In this document: piece after piece, positions 11,416 to 22,039 of the stretch
Numbering within the stretch: the stretch's first letter is position 1
Layout: each line of letters opens with the position of its first letter
From: Inonotus obliquus
Lineage: Eukaryota; Basidiomycota; Agaricomycetes; Hymenochaetales; Hymenochaetaceae
Assembly: GCA_032164295.1 (NCBI GenBank)
Contig: JAJHTX010000006.1
Location: 2,294,001 to 2,358,000 of the forward strand
Direction of reading: 5' to 3'
Length of the DNA: 64,000 nt
Translations under genes and position numbers: made by a program
Notes under the pieces: model-generated
Told to the model about the DNA's origin: nothing
Seen by the model: only the letters and a program-made list of their open reading frames with translations
The model's database searches: none

Positions 11416-11970
11416 AGATGAGGAGGAAGTTTAGCGTCGCTCCCGTTGGTGATGCCGGATAGACGCAATATATGACGCGTATTCCTGCCGGGAGTTGGGA
11501 GGGCATTCTCACGATTTATCGGCGATATGACTTATGTGTATAGCCTCCCGGATGAGAGAAGTCGAAGATTCCTTTTCCATGGTGTCGATCGCTGGATCCC
11601 TTCTTTGTCTGTCCACCTCATGCTGCATAGCCGATTTCATACCAGGCACCTTTGTAACTTGCCTCGTAGAGTAATGTAGCTGCCTTCACTGCTGCTTTGA
11701 CCGCAGGATGTGTCTAAATTATGGCTAAATATATAAGAGGTCTGACATTCAATCAGTTCAGTATCTGTGAACGATGTCCCCCCAGTGCCCCCACTAGAAT
11801 GTATCCCGCACGAGGATGATTATTTAATTTTCCTCGCATCACTCTTCCGTATAATTTGCCGTTCCTGTTATCATAGGTCTTGCTTCTGAATACTGCAGAA
11901 AGTCAAGCTGCTGTCCTCGGACCTCGCCCCCCCTGGCGGGCTATTAGCACCTCCTTAGCAGTCGTTAGCA
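11416..11970. other. 3' flank of F1
   Basis: No gene. Parts resemble the 3' flanks of the other F-box genes (for example the CTGGATCCCTTCTTTGTC and CATGCTGCATAGC blocks), so the duplicated unit included downstream DNA. Confidence 0.5.
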
Positions 11971-12046
11971 CCCAAATGGGTCCCATGGTAGCTCAGTCGT
12001 TTGCAACAGAATGTCACAATCCTGTCACACACTATCGATGTTGGCT
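11971..12046 (+). repeat. Dispersed repeat with tRNA-like 5' half (SINE-like), copy 1
   Basis: CCCAAATGGGTCCC is followed by GGTAGCTCAGTCGTTTGCAA, which fits a pol III A-box/D-arm, and by GTCACAATCCTGTCACAC. A diverged copy lies on the minus strand at 55983-56060. No B-box or poly-A tail is evident, so SINE origin is only suggested. Confidence 0.45.
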
Positions 12047-12566
12047 TAGTTCTCTAAATCATATGGGAGTACTCTTGCTGGGGACTAGCAATCCCTTATT
12101 GCGAAGCGTCGATTTCCCACGGGCATGCCGAGGCATGCCAACGATCGCTTAGATTAAGCAATTTCCCAGTTTTTTGAAGACATTTTCGCCTTCACACTTC
12201 CCATTCCACAATACAAACAAAGCCTTGAAAAGTAGTAGAAACCATTTTTATGATGCTGGGGAGCATAAGTTTCAAAAAAAATTGAAATTTGTTCAAAAAT
12301 TCAATGAGATATTGGGTAGTTATACATCATATCTCAGTATCCAAGCAACTTCTTCAAAATTTTTTTTGAACAAAATGAAGGCAGGCATGAAAAAATATGG
12401 TTTGTGCATTGAGTCACAAATCCTTGAAAAATTCATGGAGTTCTGAACATTGAAATAATGCATTGAATCTTGACAGATAAAGGAAAATGCAATCACGTAA
12501 TTAAACAGATGCAGGAACAATTTCTTGACCGTATTTAAGAAACGAAGCAATTTCATCATATAAACT
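12047..12566. other. AT-rich non-coding stretch
   Basis: No gene recognised. The GCATGCCGAGGCATGCC inverted motif near 12123 is the only structure noted. Confidence 0.3.
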
Positions 12567-12966
12567 TGTTAGAAAACGCTCGCCCTAAAGGGACTATACA
12601 GTAACCACAATAGGACAGTCCGCAGTGTTACGGGTTCGGCGATGCTTTTCTAAGAGTTTCCGGAGCCTACTCGGTTTTCACAAGCAGGGCAGATTCCCAA
12701 GTATACTAAGCAGTGCCTCAGACGCTCTCGTTTATCTGATCAAGTCGAGCCTTAACTTCGTTGACAGGCTAGTAGGACAGGTAACATAAACTCCTGCCGT
12801 TCGCAAGCTTCTCTAGTCGATGGGCGACTAATCAATCGTTCCACGCCGTAGAGTAAGAGAGGTTAAGCAGATTAGGTGGTCTTCAGATTAGAAGCTAGAT
12901 GCCTAAGAGGACTCGATGTACAAGACGATCGAAAGAAAGATGGGGAGCTACGGTCTAAGTCTACAA

Positions 12967-12975
12967 CTATTTATA
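12967..12975 (-). promoter_or_regulatory. TATA box of LTR-U copy 1
   Basis: TATAAATAG on the minus strand, kept in all four LTR-U copies; the related LTR-E carries an equivalent TATAAATAG. It defines the transcription direction of the family. Confidence 0.55.
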
Positions 12976-13046
12976 CCTTTTCCTCATGTTGTGGACGGAC
13001 CACTTCCTACGCTCCGTAGTTCCTACTCTCGATCTGATTCGTTATT

Positions 13047-13340
13047 CTAGCTTCCAAACTCGTCTGGTAATTCCATTGTTCTGCTGCGGATTGACTCATC
13101 GACTGCGCACTGTGCAAGGCGATGACTCGGCGTTGACTCATCTTGACTTGAACTGAATTGAAACCTATGCTCGGGGTCGGCCTTGTGCTGCGCCTTGTGC
13201 ATAGAGTGAGTCAGTGAGTGAGTCATTGAATGCGTGTTCGTATGCCATTGGTTTTGCATGGCTGCGCCGTAGTTAAAGTTCGCTCGTCCGCAGTTGCTCG
13301 TGCATTTAAGGAATTCCGTCGGGGTTCCGTTGTATAGCAT
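13047..13340 (-). CDS. LTR-U ORF2, 97-residue protein of unknown function
   Basis: Starts inside the 3' end of ORF1 in another frame and ends before the TATA box. It has a His/Ser/Thr repeat (HSMTHSLTHSM) and a polar C-terminus. The same frame is open in all four copies (97, 97, 97 and 93 residues); copy 4 lost 12 nt without breaking the frame, and copies 2 and 3 keep it although their ORF1 is broken. It may still be a by-product of DNA similarity. Confidence 0.4.
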   Translation of the reverse strand: MLYNGTPTEFLKCTSNCGRANFNYGAAMQNQWHTNTHSMTHSLTHSMHKAQHKADPEHRFQFSSSQDESTPSHRLAQCAVDESIRSRTMELPDEFGS

Positions 13341-14082
13341 CTGGGGCTATGAAGGCTGTGATTTGCTTGTCGCCTCGGGACTCTTGTTCGGGGCCGTTAA
13401 GTGTGATTCGACATCGGATATCATCGTGGGGAAACCAAGGTGGTTTAACGTATGTGCCTATGGCGATGAGTAGCCGTACACTTTGTCGAGTATCGTTCGA
13501 AGGTATTCTCCAGCCTAGGTATAGGTCTCCTTGTAGTCGAATAGCTTTGCAATATGCCCATAGTTCCCTGAGTGTGTTTGCAACCCATGCCGCTGTTATC
13601 GGTGAGCGGCGGTTCGTAACATAGTCTGCACTGATCTCCACGAATGTGCTTGGGCACTCGAGTGCTAATATGTCGTGGATTCCTACTATTGTCCAGTGCG
13701 TCTTTGGTTGCATGCCTATTGCCGTATCCATTGCTATTGTTGACCTCGTGCGATTTCGAATGACCTCCGGGGGATTGTGGTATTCTCGATAAGCTGTTGC
13801 TCGTTCGCTGGACACATGATATGTCAATATGCCCGTTGCCTCCCGTAGTATTATCTTGTGTAGGTCTTCGATGATCTGTCGCACTCTTCTGCATTTATAG
13901 CAAGCCGTTGGAGGTTGCTGTACTTGCTGCATCATTTGCGAAGGTTTAGTGTGATCGTCGGGATTAGCGTTGCTAGCCGATGCTTCTTGATCGTCGGCTT
14001 CGGATTGTATTAGCCGTGCGTGTTCTTCGCTTCTCGCTGTCGATCCTGATCGTCTCCGGCCAGTGAAATTAACCGGTCCCAT
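13306..14082 (-). CDS. LTR-U ORF1, 258-residue protein of unknown function
   Basis: Begins with ATG at 14082, about 60 bp inside the element. The N-terminal 60 residues are polar (Ser, Asp, Gln, Pro). A CX2C pair (ACYKCRRV) at about 60 is followed by an alpha/beta-looking region with FVEISADYV, LGWRIPSND and WFPHDDIRCRI. I do not recognise a known domain; it is not Gag, protease, RT or integrase. Copy 4 (44070-44846) encodes the same length with few changes; copies 2 and 3 are interrupted. The 214-residue ORF of LTR-E shares the layout (CX2C, then a helical segment like EIAEKLLREILKEIT), suggesting homology. Confidence 0.55.
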   Translation of the reverse strand: MGPVNFTGRRRSGSTARSEEHARLIQSEADDQEASASNANPDDHTKPSQMMQQVQQPPTACYKCRRVRQIIEDLHKIILREATGILTYHVSSERATAYREYHNPPEVIRNRTRSTIAMDTAIGMQPKTHWTIVGIHDILALECPSTFVEISADYVTNRRSPITAAWVANTLRELWAYCKAIRLQGDLYLGWRIPSNDTRQSVRLLIAIGTYVKPPWFPHDDIRCRITLNGPEQESRGDKQITAFIAPDAIQRNPDGIP

Positions 14083-14140
14083 CCGGGGTAGTTTCGATCG
14101 GCGTTCCTAATCGAATCAAAATTTCAGCACAATCCTTTCA

Positions 14141-14804
14141 AAACTCTTAAAGAAGATGAAGTTGGATAATTAATAATACATTTATTGCATTTAGTCTTGA
14201 AATCCTTCAAAAACTTGATGAGTTCTTTATATTTCGACAACCAAATCAAAAAGTTGATACTGGGTCATGTGATATTGGATTGCAAGGAAGCTCAAAGAAT
14301 AAAGTACAGCATAATATCACAAAAAAGTTGGAGTTTCTAAGCTCATGCATTTTACAAGTATACATGTATGCTGATTGATATACATGTAGGAAAACCAGTC
14401 TTGTATCTCCATGAAAGTACCTGCTATAGTTCGACTTACATATGTGCATATAGGGACATCATCTACATCAAAATTTAGCTAAGAAAGCTCTGGAGACTGG
14501 AGAATGGTACCAGAAGATAATATCTATTTCAGCTAGCATATAATCAACTATTGACCGCAATAATAAATCAGTAGCTTAGCTGAAGACCTTGCCTTCATGT
14601 CTGAATGTTAATCAATAAAGAATGTAGGAAAACATACTTACTATATGCAGTCAATACTTCATGTGGTAGTTGGTTTTCACATCTAGGTTGATGATGAATC
14701 CTGCATAGGGGCTTGTTTTGTGTGGGACGACTGACTATGGATCTTGGGTGGGACGTGGGTGGAAAAGAAAACCTGGTAAATACAGATCACTGTTTTTGAC
14801 TATA
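14141..14804. other. AT-rich non-coding stretch
   Basis: Nothing recognisable between the LTR-U duplication and the Tc1 element. Confidence 0.3.
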
Positions 14805-15044
14805 CAGTCACATGACAAAAGTTTTGTCGCGTCCACATCACAATACAACCACTCTTTACCTTATACCACAACAACCACTGACTCAATCATGCCCAAACAA
14901 CTTGGATCCTCTAACACTACTCCTGCTCAATGTGCTGCTATACTTAATCTTTGCCAAACTCAACTCCCTCGCGAGGAAATTGCAAAAGCATCCAATTGCA
15001 CCATTTGTACCATACAGCGCATTCTCAAGAACCATGCCGAGTGA

Positions 15045-16341
15045 TGAAGAGAACTACATGCAGCTGAGCTTGGTATCAAGCCCGGTATCCCATTCTACGC
15101 TTACCCCCATGCTATGGTACAGTCCCATCTACACCTTCCAGTATCCACCAGCACACCCAGAGAAACCGTCAGTCCCATTTCTCGAAGTACCAAACGCCGA
15201 GAGTACCGGTACCGAGCGCCAAGAAACCCGGTACCGAGAATACCGAGAGTACCGAGTGCCGAGAAACCCGGTACTGAGACAATTTGACAATTCGACGTGC
15301 TCTCATGACATGGATCGGACATCTCCCTCTCTGGTATTCATTCCTGATGGTTGGAGTATGCATGCCGGTTCTTTGGAGAAGCTCAGGGTCAGTATCTGTT
15401 AAGGTTTTCAGGTCCGGTACCACCAGGAACGTGTCGGTATCAATCAGCAGGGGCGCAGATCTCTTGTCCTGAGGACTTTTCATCCAGGGGTACTATATGC
15501 TACGTTTTCATTTGTATCTTGTCCTCCCTAACCCTTTCTTGTTGTCCCCCTGATGGTGCTGCAATGTTTACTTTCCTTGTTACATTTTTCTTTAGACTTT
15601 TCTTTGTTTTGATCTTCCTTTCTACTTTCTCCTTTCTCCTTTTGGATTTATGAGCTAACTACGGTACAATAGTATAAATATCTCCTCCTGTACATAGTAG
15701 CTCTGCAGGTAATCTTAGGAGCTAGCCTCTAGCGTGAGGGCTCGGGTTTCCTCACCCCCTTCTCAGTTCCATCTCCATCTCATCTCGAGCTTCGTCCCAG
15801 TCCCATCCTAGTTCCGTCTCAAGTGAACCTTTGGAGTTCGCCTCCCGTGTGAGGGCTCAGGTTTGCTTCCCAGTCCAGTCGACACCTTCATCTACCAGTC
15901 TCCCTCATTCTGTTTCTCGCTATACCACCCCGTGCTAGCTGTTTCCTTGCAGTACCGACCTGTACCGACGTTTTTCCCACGGTACCGACGTTTTGTTATT
16001 CTTCATATTTTGAACATCCACCTTTTGTTTCTGTACTGAGCTTTTGTTTTACAACGTTTCTGCACATACCGATCCCGTTCGTTCAAGTACCGACCTGTAC
16101 CGACATTTTTCCCACGGTACCGACCCTCTCGATTCCAGACAAGAACACATTCCCCCCGACATCTAGCTGATCCTGCACCCCTTTCTATTATTCCTTTGGC
16201 TCTCTTTACATCCCCCTTCTACAGACAACAAGTACCGTGAGCGTACTGGATAAGTACTGCCTCATTTGGCCCTCCCCGTATTCTTATACCATACACCCCT
16301 CAACCGGTACCTCCGGTACCGGCCGCGATCTCGCACATTTA
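15045..16341 (+). mobile_element. LTR-B copy 1: GGTACCG-rich solo LTR inside Tc1
   Basis: Runs from TGAAGAGAACTAC to CTCGCACATTTA. The neighbouring tetramers are GTGA and GCGA, a 4-bp duplication with one change. It contains many GGTACCG/CGGTACC words, a TATAAATA box at about 15673, and the repeated block CCGACCTGTACCGACGTTTT (two copies after 15950). No credible ORF. Its paralogue at 22040-23384 has an exact duplication and supports the ends. Confidence 0.75.
15383..15472 (+). ncRNA. tRNA-like segment inside LTR-B copy 1 (degenerate)
   Basis: A 90-nt segment whose ends TCAGGGT and TGTCCTGA can pair over 7 bp like an acceptor stem. The T-arm region is decayed here (GGGGCGCAGATC) but intact in copy 2. 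See the minus-strand counterpart at 22958-23047. Confidence 0.3.
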
Positions 16342-17338
16342 GCGAGGCCATGTCGTGATCTACCCAGGAGCGGACGTCCACACAAGATTGGTGACAGGGG
16401 GTTACGTTATCTGCAGCGCTCTCTTGATGGCAACAGGCATCAAACACTTACCGACATCACCCAAAATCTTAATGCTGGTGCACTCAAACCCATTGCCCCC
16501 AGAACTGTCCAGAGGTCCTTACATCGTGATTTGGGGATGTTCTCACACCATGCACACAAGAAACCATTTCTAACTGATGAACACAAGGAGAGGAGGCTGG
16601 AGTGGAGGGAGGCTGCAATTGATCATAAGGAGGAGGAGTGGCATAGGGTGATCTGGACAGATGAATCCTCAGTTAAGCTTGAAAAGCACTCAAAGGCCCC
16701 TCTGGTATAGCATCGCACTGAAGAGGCATTCAACGAGAAGTGTCTGGCAGCCACTTTCAAGTCAGGAAGGACAAGTGTCATGGTTTAGGGGTGTATTGCA
16801 TATAATAAGAAGGGCCCACTCATATTTATCCCCAAGGACAGGAGGAAGGGTGTGGATTATGTTGATTTGGTTATGGCAGGACCCCTCTGGGACTTTTATG
16901 CAGAGCTGTATGAGGAGAGGGGGGTTGCAAAGGTGATGGAAGATGGGGCACCAGTTCACAGATGCAAGGTGGCACAAGAGTTTAGGGATATCAACTCAAT
17001 GGAGAGGTTCCCCCACCCAGCTCAGTCACCAGACATGAACCCTATTGAACATGTTTGGTATCTGATGAAAATTGCAATTAACAAGAGGCTAGTTAGGCCT
17101 AGAAATGAGGAGGAGTTGAAGAGGGCACTTTTGGAGGAGTGGGAAAAGATTGACATTAAAGTAATTAATAAACTCATAGATAGCATGCCTAGACGTGTTG
17201 AACAGTTGGTGGAGGTCAGGGGAGCATCTACTAAATACTAATTAGATGAATTTTTATTTTGTTGTGGAGTAATGCTATTCAAAAGTCTACAGTACAAAGT
17301 GAAAAATGTGACACGACAAAACTTTTGTCATGTGACTG

Positions 17339-17493
17339 TACATGGAAATTATTTCATCTCTGACTGAAAAAATTATCGACGGCATCAGCAGAGGATTGCC
17401 AGTCCCCACTCTTGCTAATAATTTGCACCAAACTGGCCCTAAACAAAGTCAAGTGGCAGATAACATGTGAGGTGTGATCTCTCACTCCTTCAC
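17339..17493. other. Short spacer
   Basis: Nothing recognisable. Confidence 0.3.
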
Positions 17494-17980
17494 AGCAGGC
17501 AAATCAAGATGGAGGTGAGGTCGGAATTTTAAATGTTTTCTTCTTTGTCATTTTAAATATCGATAAGGATATCTGACAGGGCGATATTTTAAATATAAAC
17601 TACGTGCTGGCATATTAAATATCGATTTGAATATCAACAAGGTTGATATTTTAAATATCAGTTGGATTGTGATATGCAAATCGACATATTAAGTATCTAC
17701 TTAGCGATATTTTAAATATAAATTAGTATATCTACTTGGCTGATATTTAAAATATACAATATAATATCATCCTGGTTCATATTATAAGTGTCATCTGGGT
17801 AGATATTGAGCGGACAATGAGAGGGCGACAAGCGGGCAATGGGAGGGCAATGAGAGGGCAATGAGAGGGCAATGGGAGGGCAACGGGAGGGTGACAGGAG
17901 GGCAACGGGTGGACAATGGGAGGGTGATGAGCGGGCAATGGGAGGGCGACAGGCAGGTGATGAGAGGGAATGGGAGCGAC
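17494..17980 (+). repeat. Repeat C copy 1: AT palindromes plus 11-bp G-rich minisatellite
   Basis: A two-part repeat. 17530-17770 carries a series of short palindromes of the type GATATTTTAAATATC. 17811-17968 carries about 13-14 tandem 11-bp units, consensus GGGCAATGGGA. A second, inverted copy with the same order of parts lies at about 39570-40025, so the two parts move as one unit. No ORF or clear terminal repeat. Confidence 0.75.
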
Positions 17981-18563
17981 ATCTATGGACACAGCAAGTC
18001 GTAGTAGAAGGTGCAACTGCAGCAGCCAGAGCGGGCATCTGTTCTGTTGTTGCAGGGGTAGCATTTAGTGTCGGCTTGGGCTACTAACATGTAAGAAAAT
18101 GTCGCAGTGATGGACCAGTACCATGAGAACAATAAAGTCTGCGTGCTTGATATTGAAAGACTTGATGGACTCCCTACCCTGGAGCATCTTGCCTGTATTT
18201 GTGTTAAATTACGTTACGTACCAAGTCCTTAAAGACTCACTGGAGTAAATCAGTTTCTGCAGGTCAACTGCGTGATGTTCCGATAGGTCTTCAGATATTT
18301 TATCTTAGATTTTGCTACCGCAATGAAGTCTTCTCATCCACATTGATCTGTGGGACCCATCCGTAAGGAATCAACCAGCAGCATGGCCGAGATGTTGACC
18401 TCGAAGACCTTTCCTTGCAGAGTTTTGATGGTGAGTTCGATTATTTCGGTGTCGTTTAGAAAGGATAAAGGGAGTACACTGGAGAACGTCTATCATATAG
18501 GGTAATTTCTATATTTGGTCATGTCACGTGCGATACATCATACAAGGATAGCTCAATCTTCAT
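17981..18563. other. Unassigned region between repeat C and element D
   Basis: Mostly unrecognised; a possible ubiquitin-like fragment is listed separately. Confidence 0.3.
18335..18454 (-). pseudogene. Possible ubiquitin-like domain fragment
   Basis: A minus-strand reading, IIELTIKTLQGKVFEVNIS, resembles the first two beta strands of a ubiquitin fold. The frame then runs into unrelated residues and a stop. No start, no remaining domain. This is a resemblance only. Confidence 0.2.
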
Positions 18564-18600
18564 CAGGAAAAACCAGAATCCCGGAAAGTCTTAGAATATG

Positions 18601-18651
18601 TAGAATCTGCAGAAATTCTGTAGAATTTCTACAGAATTTCTGCAGATTCTA
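18601..18651. repeat. 51-nt near-perfect palindrome
   Basis: AGAATCTGCAGAAATTCTG on the left is mirrored by CAGAATTTCTGCAGATTCT on the right, with TAGAATTTCTA in the middle; 25 pairs around a single central base. It lies near the left end of element D and could form a cruciform or serve as subterminal binding sequence. Confidence 0.85.
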
Positions 18652-19853
18652 GAAATTTCTATTCTAAGCAAAAACAAAGTCCCCCATTCTGAATTCTATG
18701 AATTCTAGGGATTCTACATGTATTCTACGTGATTCTGAGTGCTTTTTTGATGATTCTATTGGCTCATGAAGGATTTTCCATACATATTCTTTTGGATAAT
18801 AATATTGTATTGGTTTCAATAATATATTACAATACTAATACAATACATACATAATGCTCTGAACATCAAAGTGTCTTGAGTCGAAAGAACAGAAAGCGAT
18901 GGGTAGGCATAATTCTGATCAAGTGGTTCATTGTGATTTTGGCGTGATTTTATGCAATCTTGGGTGGCGTCTTGGGGACGCATACTTGACCAGGTCGTGT
19001 GCAGTCAAAGGTTTCGTCGGCACACGACCGACTGGTCCCTGCGGAATGGGCTGTGCTAAAGAATCACTTAGTATCCTTGTTAAAATGGTAGGCATAGAAT
19101 AATGTACAAATCTGAGGACGATCCAGAGAGTGTTTCTCTCTCTCAAGTCGCCTTCTTTTCCTATCAGATTCAGCGAACATCTCAGTTTGCAGATCGTCTC
19201 TCTCGTACTAAAGCTAATCAGCCATATTATCTATACCTTCCACCAGCTCCAAATGGCATCTTCTTCAACTTTGCGCATTAATGAGACACAGTCGTCCTCA
19301 CACTATCGCTTCTTCATGATGAGCTCAAGTCTTCTGTCATGATGTGCCTGCAGCTCGTTTTGCAAATGTAGCATTTCAGGAAGGCCTGTACTTCGCTGGC
19401 GTGAATATCCGAACCTAGGATGGCATGATAAACAAAAGCTTACCCTGAAGTATCAGCGCCTCTTCCATCGCCAGATCCTCCGTCTTTTCGATGTAGAGTA
19501 CTTCTCTCACCAGCACGATCGAAGTTCAATTTGTGCGAGTACGTCAAGTGCCTCAGCCCAATGGGCAGGTTGCAATTCTAGCTCTGCCTCCTCAGTCTTG
19601 ACTTCTGGTTCAACTTCAGCATTGTGCTCTGCTTCATTTTCAGATTGGTCGGCATTTTCAGCACTGCCTTTATTAGCTAGGAGCAGCAACTGTCTCGGGC
19701 TCGACTGGCTTCTCCGATGTCACGCTGACCAGCTCTTCCACCGGTTCCTCATCTGGCTCCTCAGGTGAGGTTGGCAGAGACGTTGTCGGTGATTTGATGA
19801 GTTGCTGCCCAGCCATGATAGAACTGCCTGATGGTGCATCTGGGATGATGGAG
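18652..19853. other. Interior of element D, left part
   Basis: No recognisable transposase. A minus-strand open frame near 19507-19689 encodes a Glu-rich peptide (EAEHNAEVEPEVKTEEAELE) of unknown meaning. Confidence 0.3.
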
Positions 19854-20365
19854 GCAGTTGTTAGAAAACGCTCGCCCTAATGGGACTATTCAGTAACCAC
19901 ACTAGGATGGTCCGACTGGTTACGGGATCGGCAATGCTTTTCTAAGAGTTTCCGGAGCCTACTCGGTTTGCACAAGCAGGGCAGATTCCCAAGTATACTA
20001 AGCGTTGCCTCAGACACTCTCGTTTAACTGATCAAGTCGAGCCTTAACCTCGTTGACAGGCTAGTAGGACAGTTTGTTGCCAGTAGTTAAATCCTGTACA
20101 GGACTGACGGTTCTGCCGTTCACAAGCTTCTCTAGTCGGTGGGCGACTAATCAATCGTTCCACGCCGTAGAGTAAGAGAGGTTAAGCAGATTAGGTGGTC
20201 TTCAGATTAGAAGCTAGATGCCTAAGAGGACTCGATGGACAAGACGATCGAAAGAAAGATGGGGAGCTACGGTCTAAGTCTACAACTATTTATACCTTTT
20301 CCCTATGTTGTGGACGGACCAATTCCTACGCTCCATAGTTCCTACTCTCGATCTGATTCGTTGTT

Positions 20366-20659
20366 CTAGCTTCCAAACTCGTCTGGTATTCCTATTGTTC
20401 TGCTGCGGATTGACTCATCGACTGCGCCCTGTGCAAGGCGATGACTCGGCGTTGACTCATCTTGACTCGAACTGAATTGAAACCTGTGCTCGGGGTCAGC
20501 CTTGTGCTGCGCCCTGTGCATAGAGTGAGTCAGTGAGTGAGTCATTGAATGCGTGTTCATATGCCATTGGTTTTGCATGGCTGCGCCGTAGTTAGAGTTC
20601 GCTCGTCCACAGTTGCTCGTGCATTTAAGGAATTCTGTCGGGGTTCCGTTGTATAGCAT
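20366..20659 (-). CDS. LTR-U copy 2 ORF2 (97 residues)
   Basis: Same frame and length as in copy 1, still open although ORF1 of this copy is broken. Function unknown. Confidence 0.35.
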   Translation of the reverse strand: MLYNGTPTEFLKCTSNCGRANSNYGAAMQNQWHMNTHSMTHSLTHSMHRAQHKADPEHRFQFSSSQDESTPSHRLAQGAVDESIRSRTIGIPDEFGS

Positions 20660-21338
20660 CTGGGGCTATGAAGGCTGTGATTTGCTTGTTGCCTCGGGAC
20701 TCTTGTTTGGGGCCGTCAGGTGTGATTCGACATCGGATATCATCTTGAGGAAACCAAGGTGGTTTGACGTAGTTGCCTATGGCGATGAGTAACCGTACAC
20801 TTCGTCGAGTATCGTTCGAAGGTATTCTCCAGCCTAGGTATAGGTTTCCTTGTAGTCGAATGGTTTTGCAGTATGCCCATAGTTCCCTGAGTGTGTTTGC
20901 AACCCATGCCGCGGTTACTGGTGATCGATGGTGTGTAACATAGTCTGCACTGATCTCCACGAATGTGCTTGGGCACTCGAGTGCTATTATGTCGTGGATT
21001 CCTGTAATCGTCCAGTGGGTGTTTGGTTGCATGCCTATTGCCGTATCCATTGCTATTGTTGACCTTGTGCGATTACGAATGACCTCCGGGGGATTGTGGT
21101 ACTCGCGGTACGCTGTTGCTCGTTCGCAGGACACATGGTACGTATACATGTTCGCTGCCTCCCGTAGTATTATCTTGTGTAGGTCTTCGATGATCTATCG
21201 CACTATTCTGCATTTATAGCAAGCCGTTAGAGGTTGCTGTGGTTGCTGCATCGTTTGTGAAGGTTTAGTGTGATCGTCGGGATTAGCATTGCTAGCCGAT
21301 GCTTCTTGATCGTCGGCTTCGGTTTGTATTAGATTCGC
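20625..21338 (-). pseudogene. LTR-U copy 2 ORF1, broken
   Basis: Most of the ORF1 reading is present, but a TAG replaces the CAG codon just after the CX2C motif (about 21195), and LTR-A separates the N-terminal codons, which resume after 25964. Confidence 0.8.
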
Positions 21339-22039
21339 TAAAGGGTAATACCAGAGGCTACGATCAATATGGGCTAAATTCTGTGTTTCTACCGCTTCCT
21401 CCAATTAACAATACTTCTGCAATTCTACCGCTTCTTACTTCTCTTCGGACCACGGTACTTCTGCCGTCCTATCTACGCCTGCGGTTCCAACAAAGTACGA
21501 GGCTTCTGCGATTCGACAAGGCTAAGAACGATTGAGAACTGGTCCACTTCTGCGCCAATACCGAATCACCAATCCCTACGCCCGTCTTCCATCATAGTAC
21601 CGAACCACCAGACTTCGATACCGATGATACCGATACCGTACCGTCCACCCGTCCTGATACCGATGCTTAATACTCCACGTCTAGTCGATACTACGCCCTC
21701 GACAGCCCATACCATAGAAAAAGGCTCACAAAGCTGCACTCGGTCTGCCATACGTTGCTGCGAAGAGTTGGATCATGGTCGAAGCTCCAAGCCCGACGGT
21801 ATGCCCTTCCGAACCGCCATGCATCGATACCGATGATACCGGTGTTGATACCGATGGTCCGCTCCGGTACCGGAGTTTGTTATGTGTGCTAGGTCGAGAC
21901 CACGCCATCGGAGATCTACGTCGAGAGGAAGGTTGGGAAATGAATCAAGTCCTCCGTACGCTGCTTCGATCTCGGAGGAGGCCATCGATCCGACTCAGAG
22001 GGGAAGCCAAGCAATGCCCAGTCGAGTCAGGCGACGCGT

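Larger units (their letters stand above)
12567..14140 (-). mobile_element. LTR-U copy 1: complete 1.57-kb solo-LTR-like element
   Basis: On the plus strand the element begins TGTTAGAAAACGC and ends AATCCTTTCA, flanked by the 5-bp direct repeat AAACT (12562-12566 and 14141-14145). TG...CA ends with a 5-bp duplication are the standard of LTR retrotransposon integration. The sense direction is minus, judged by a TATAAATAG box at 12975-12967 with about 400 bp behind it (R-U5) and about 1.16 kb before it (U3). The U3 carries two ORFs. No internal retrotransposon region is attached, so it looks like a solo LTR; a complete short non-autonomous element is the alternative. Confidence 0.8.
14889..17241 (+). 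pseudogene. Tc1/mariner transposase pseudogene (DD34E)
   Basis: The N-terminal helix-turn-helix starts at 14889 (MPKQLGSSNTTPAQ) and runs to about 15040, where LTR-B interrupts it. The rest resumes after 16341: GRPHKIGDRG linker, WTDES (first catalytic Asp), VMEDGAPVHR (second Asp), SPDMNPIEHVW (Glu), with 34 residues between second Asp and Glu. It ends GASTKY-stop at 17241. Besides the insertion there are in-frame TAG codons at 16708 and 16786 (the latter in the VWG motif) and a frame change near the LTR-B junction. It cannot make active transposase. Confidence 0.9.
14805..17338 (+). mobile_element. Tc1/mariner element, split by LTR-B
   Basis: Both ends read inward as CAGTCACATGACAAAAGTTT and continue TTGTCG; outside each lies TA (14803-14804 and 17339-17340), the obligatory Tc1/mariner target. 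The inverted repeat runs at least 26 bp and contains a palindrome around AAAAGTTTT. Without the nested LTR-B (15045-16341) the element is about 1.23 kb. Confidence 0.9.

Noticed and set aside
13349..13624. Plus-strand open frames across LTR-U
   Set aside because: They are antisense to ORF1, which has the consistent start, length and copy-to-copy conservation and agrees with the TATA direction.
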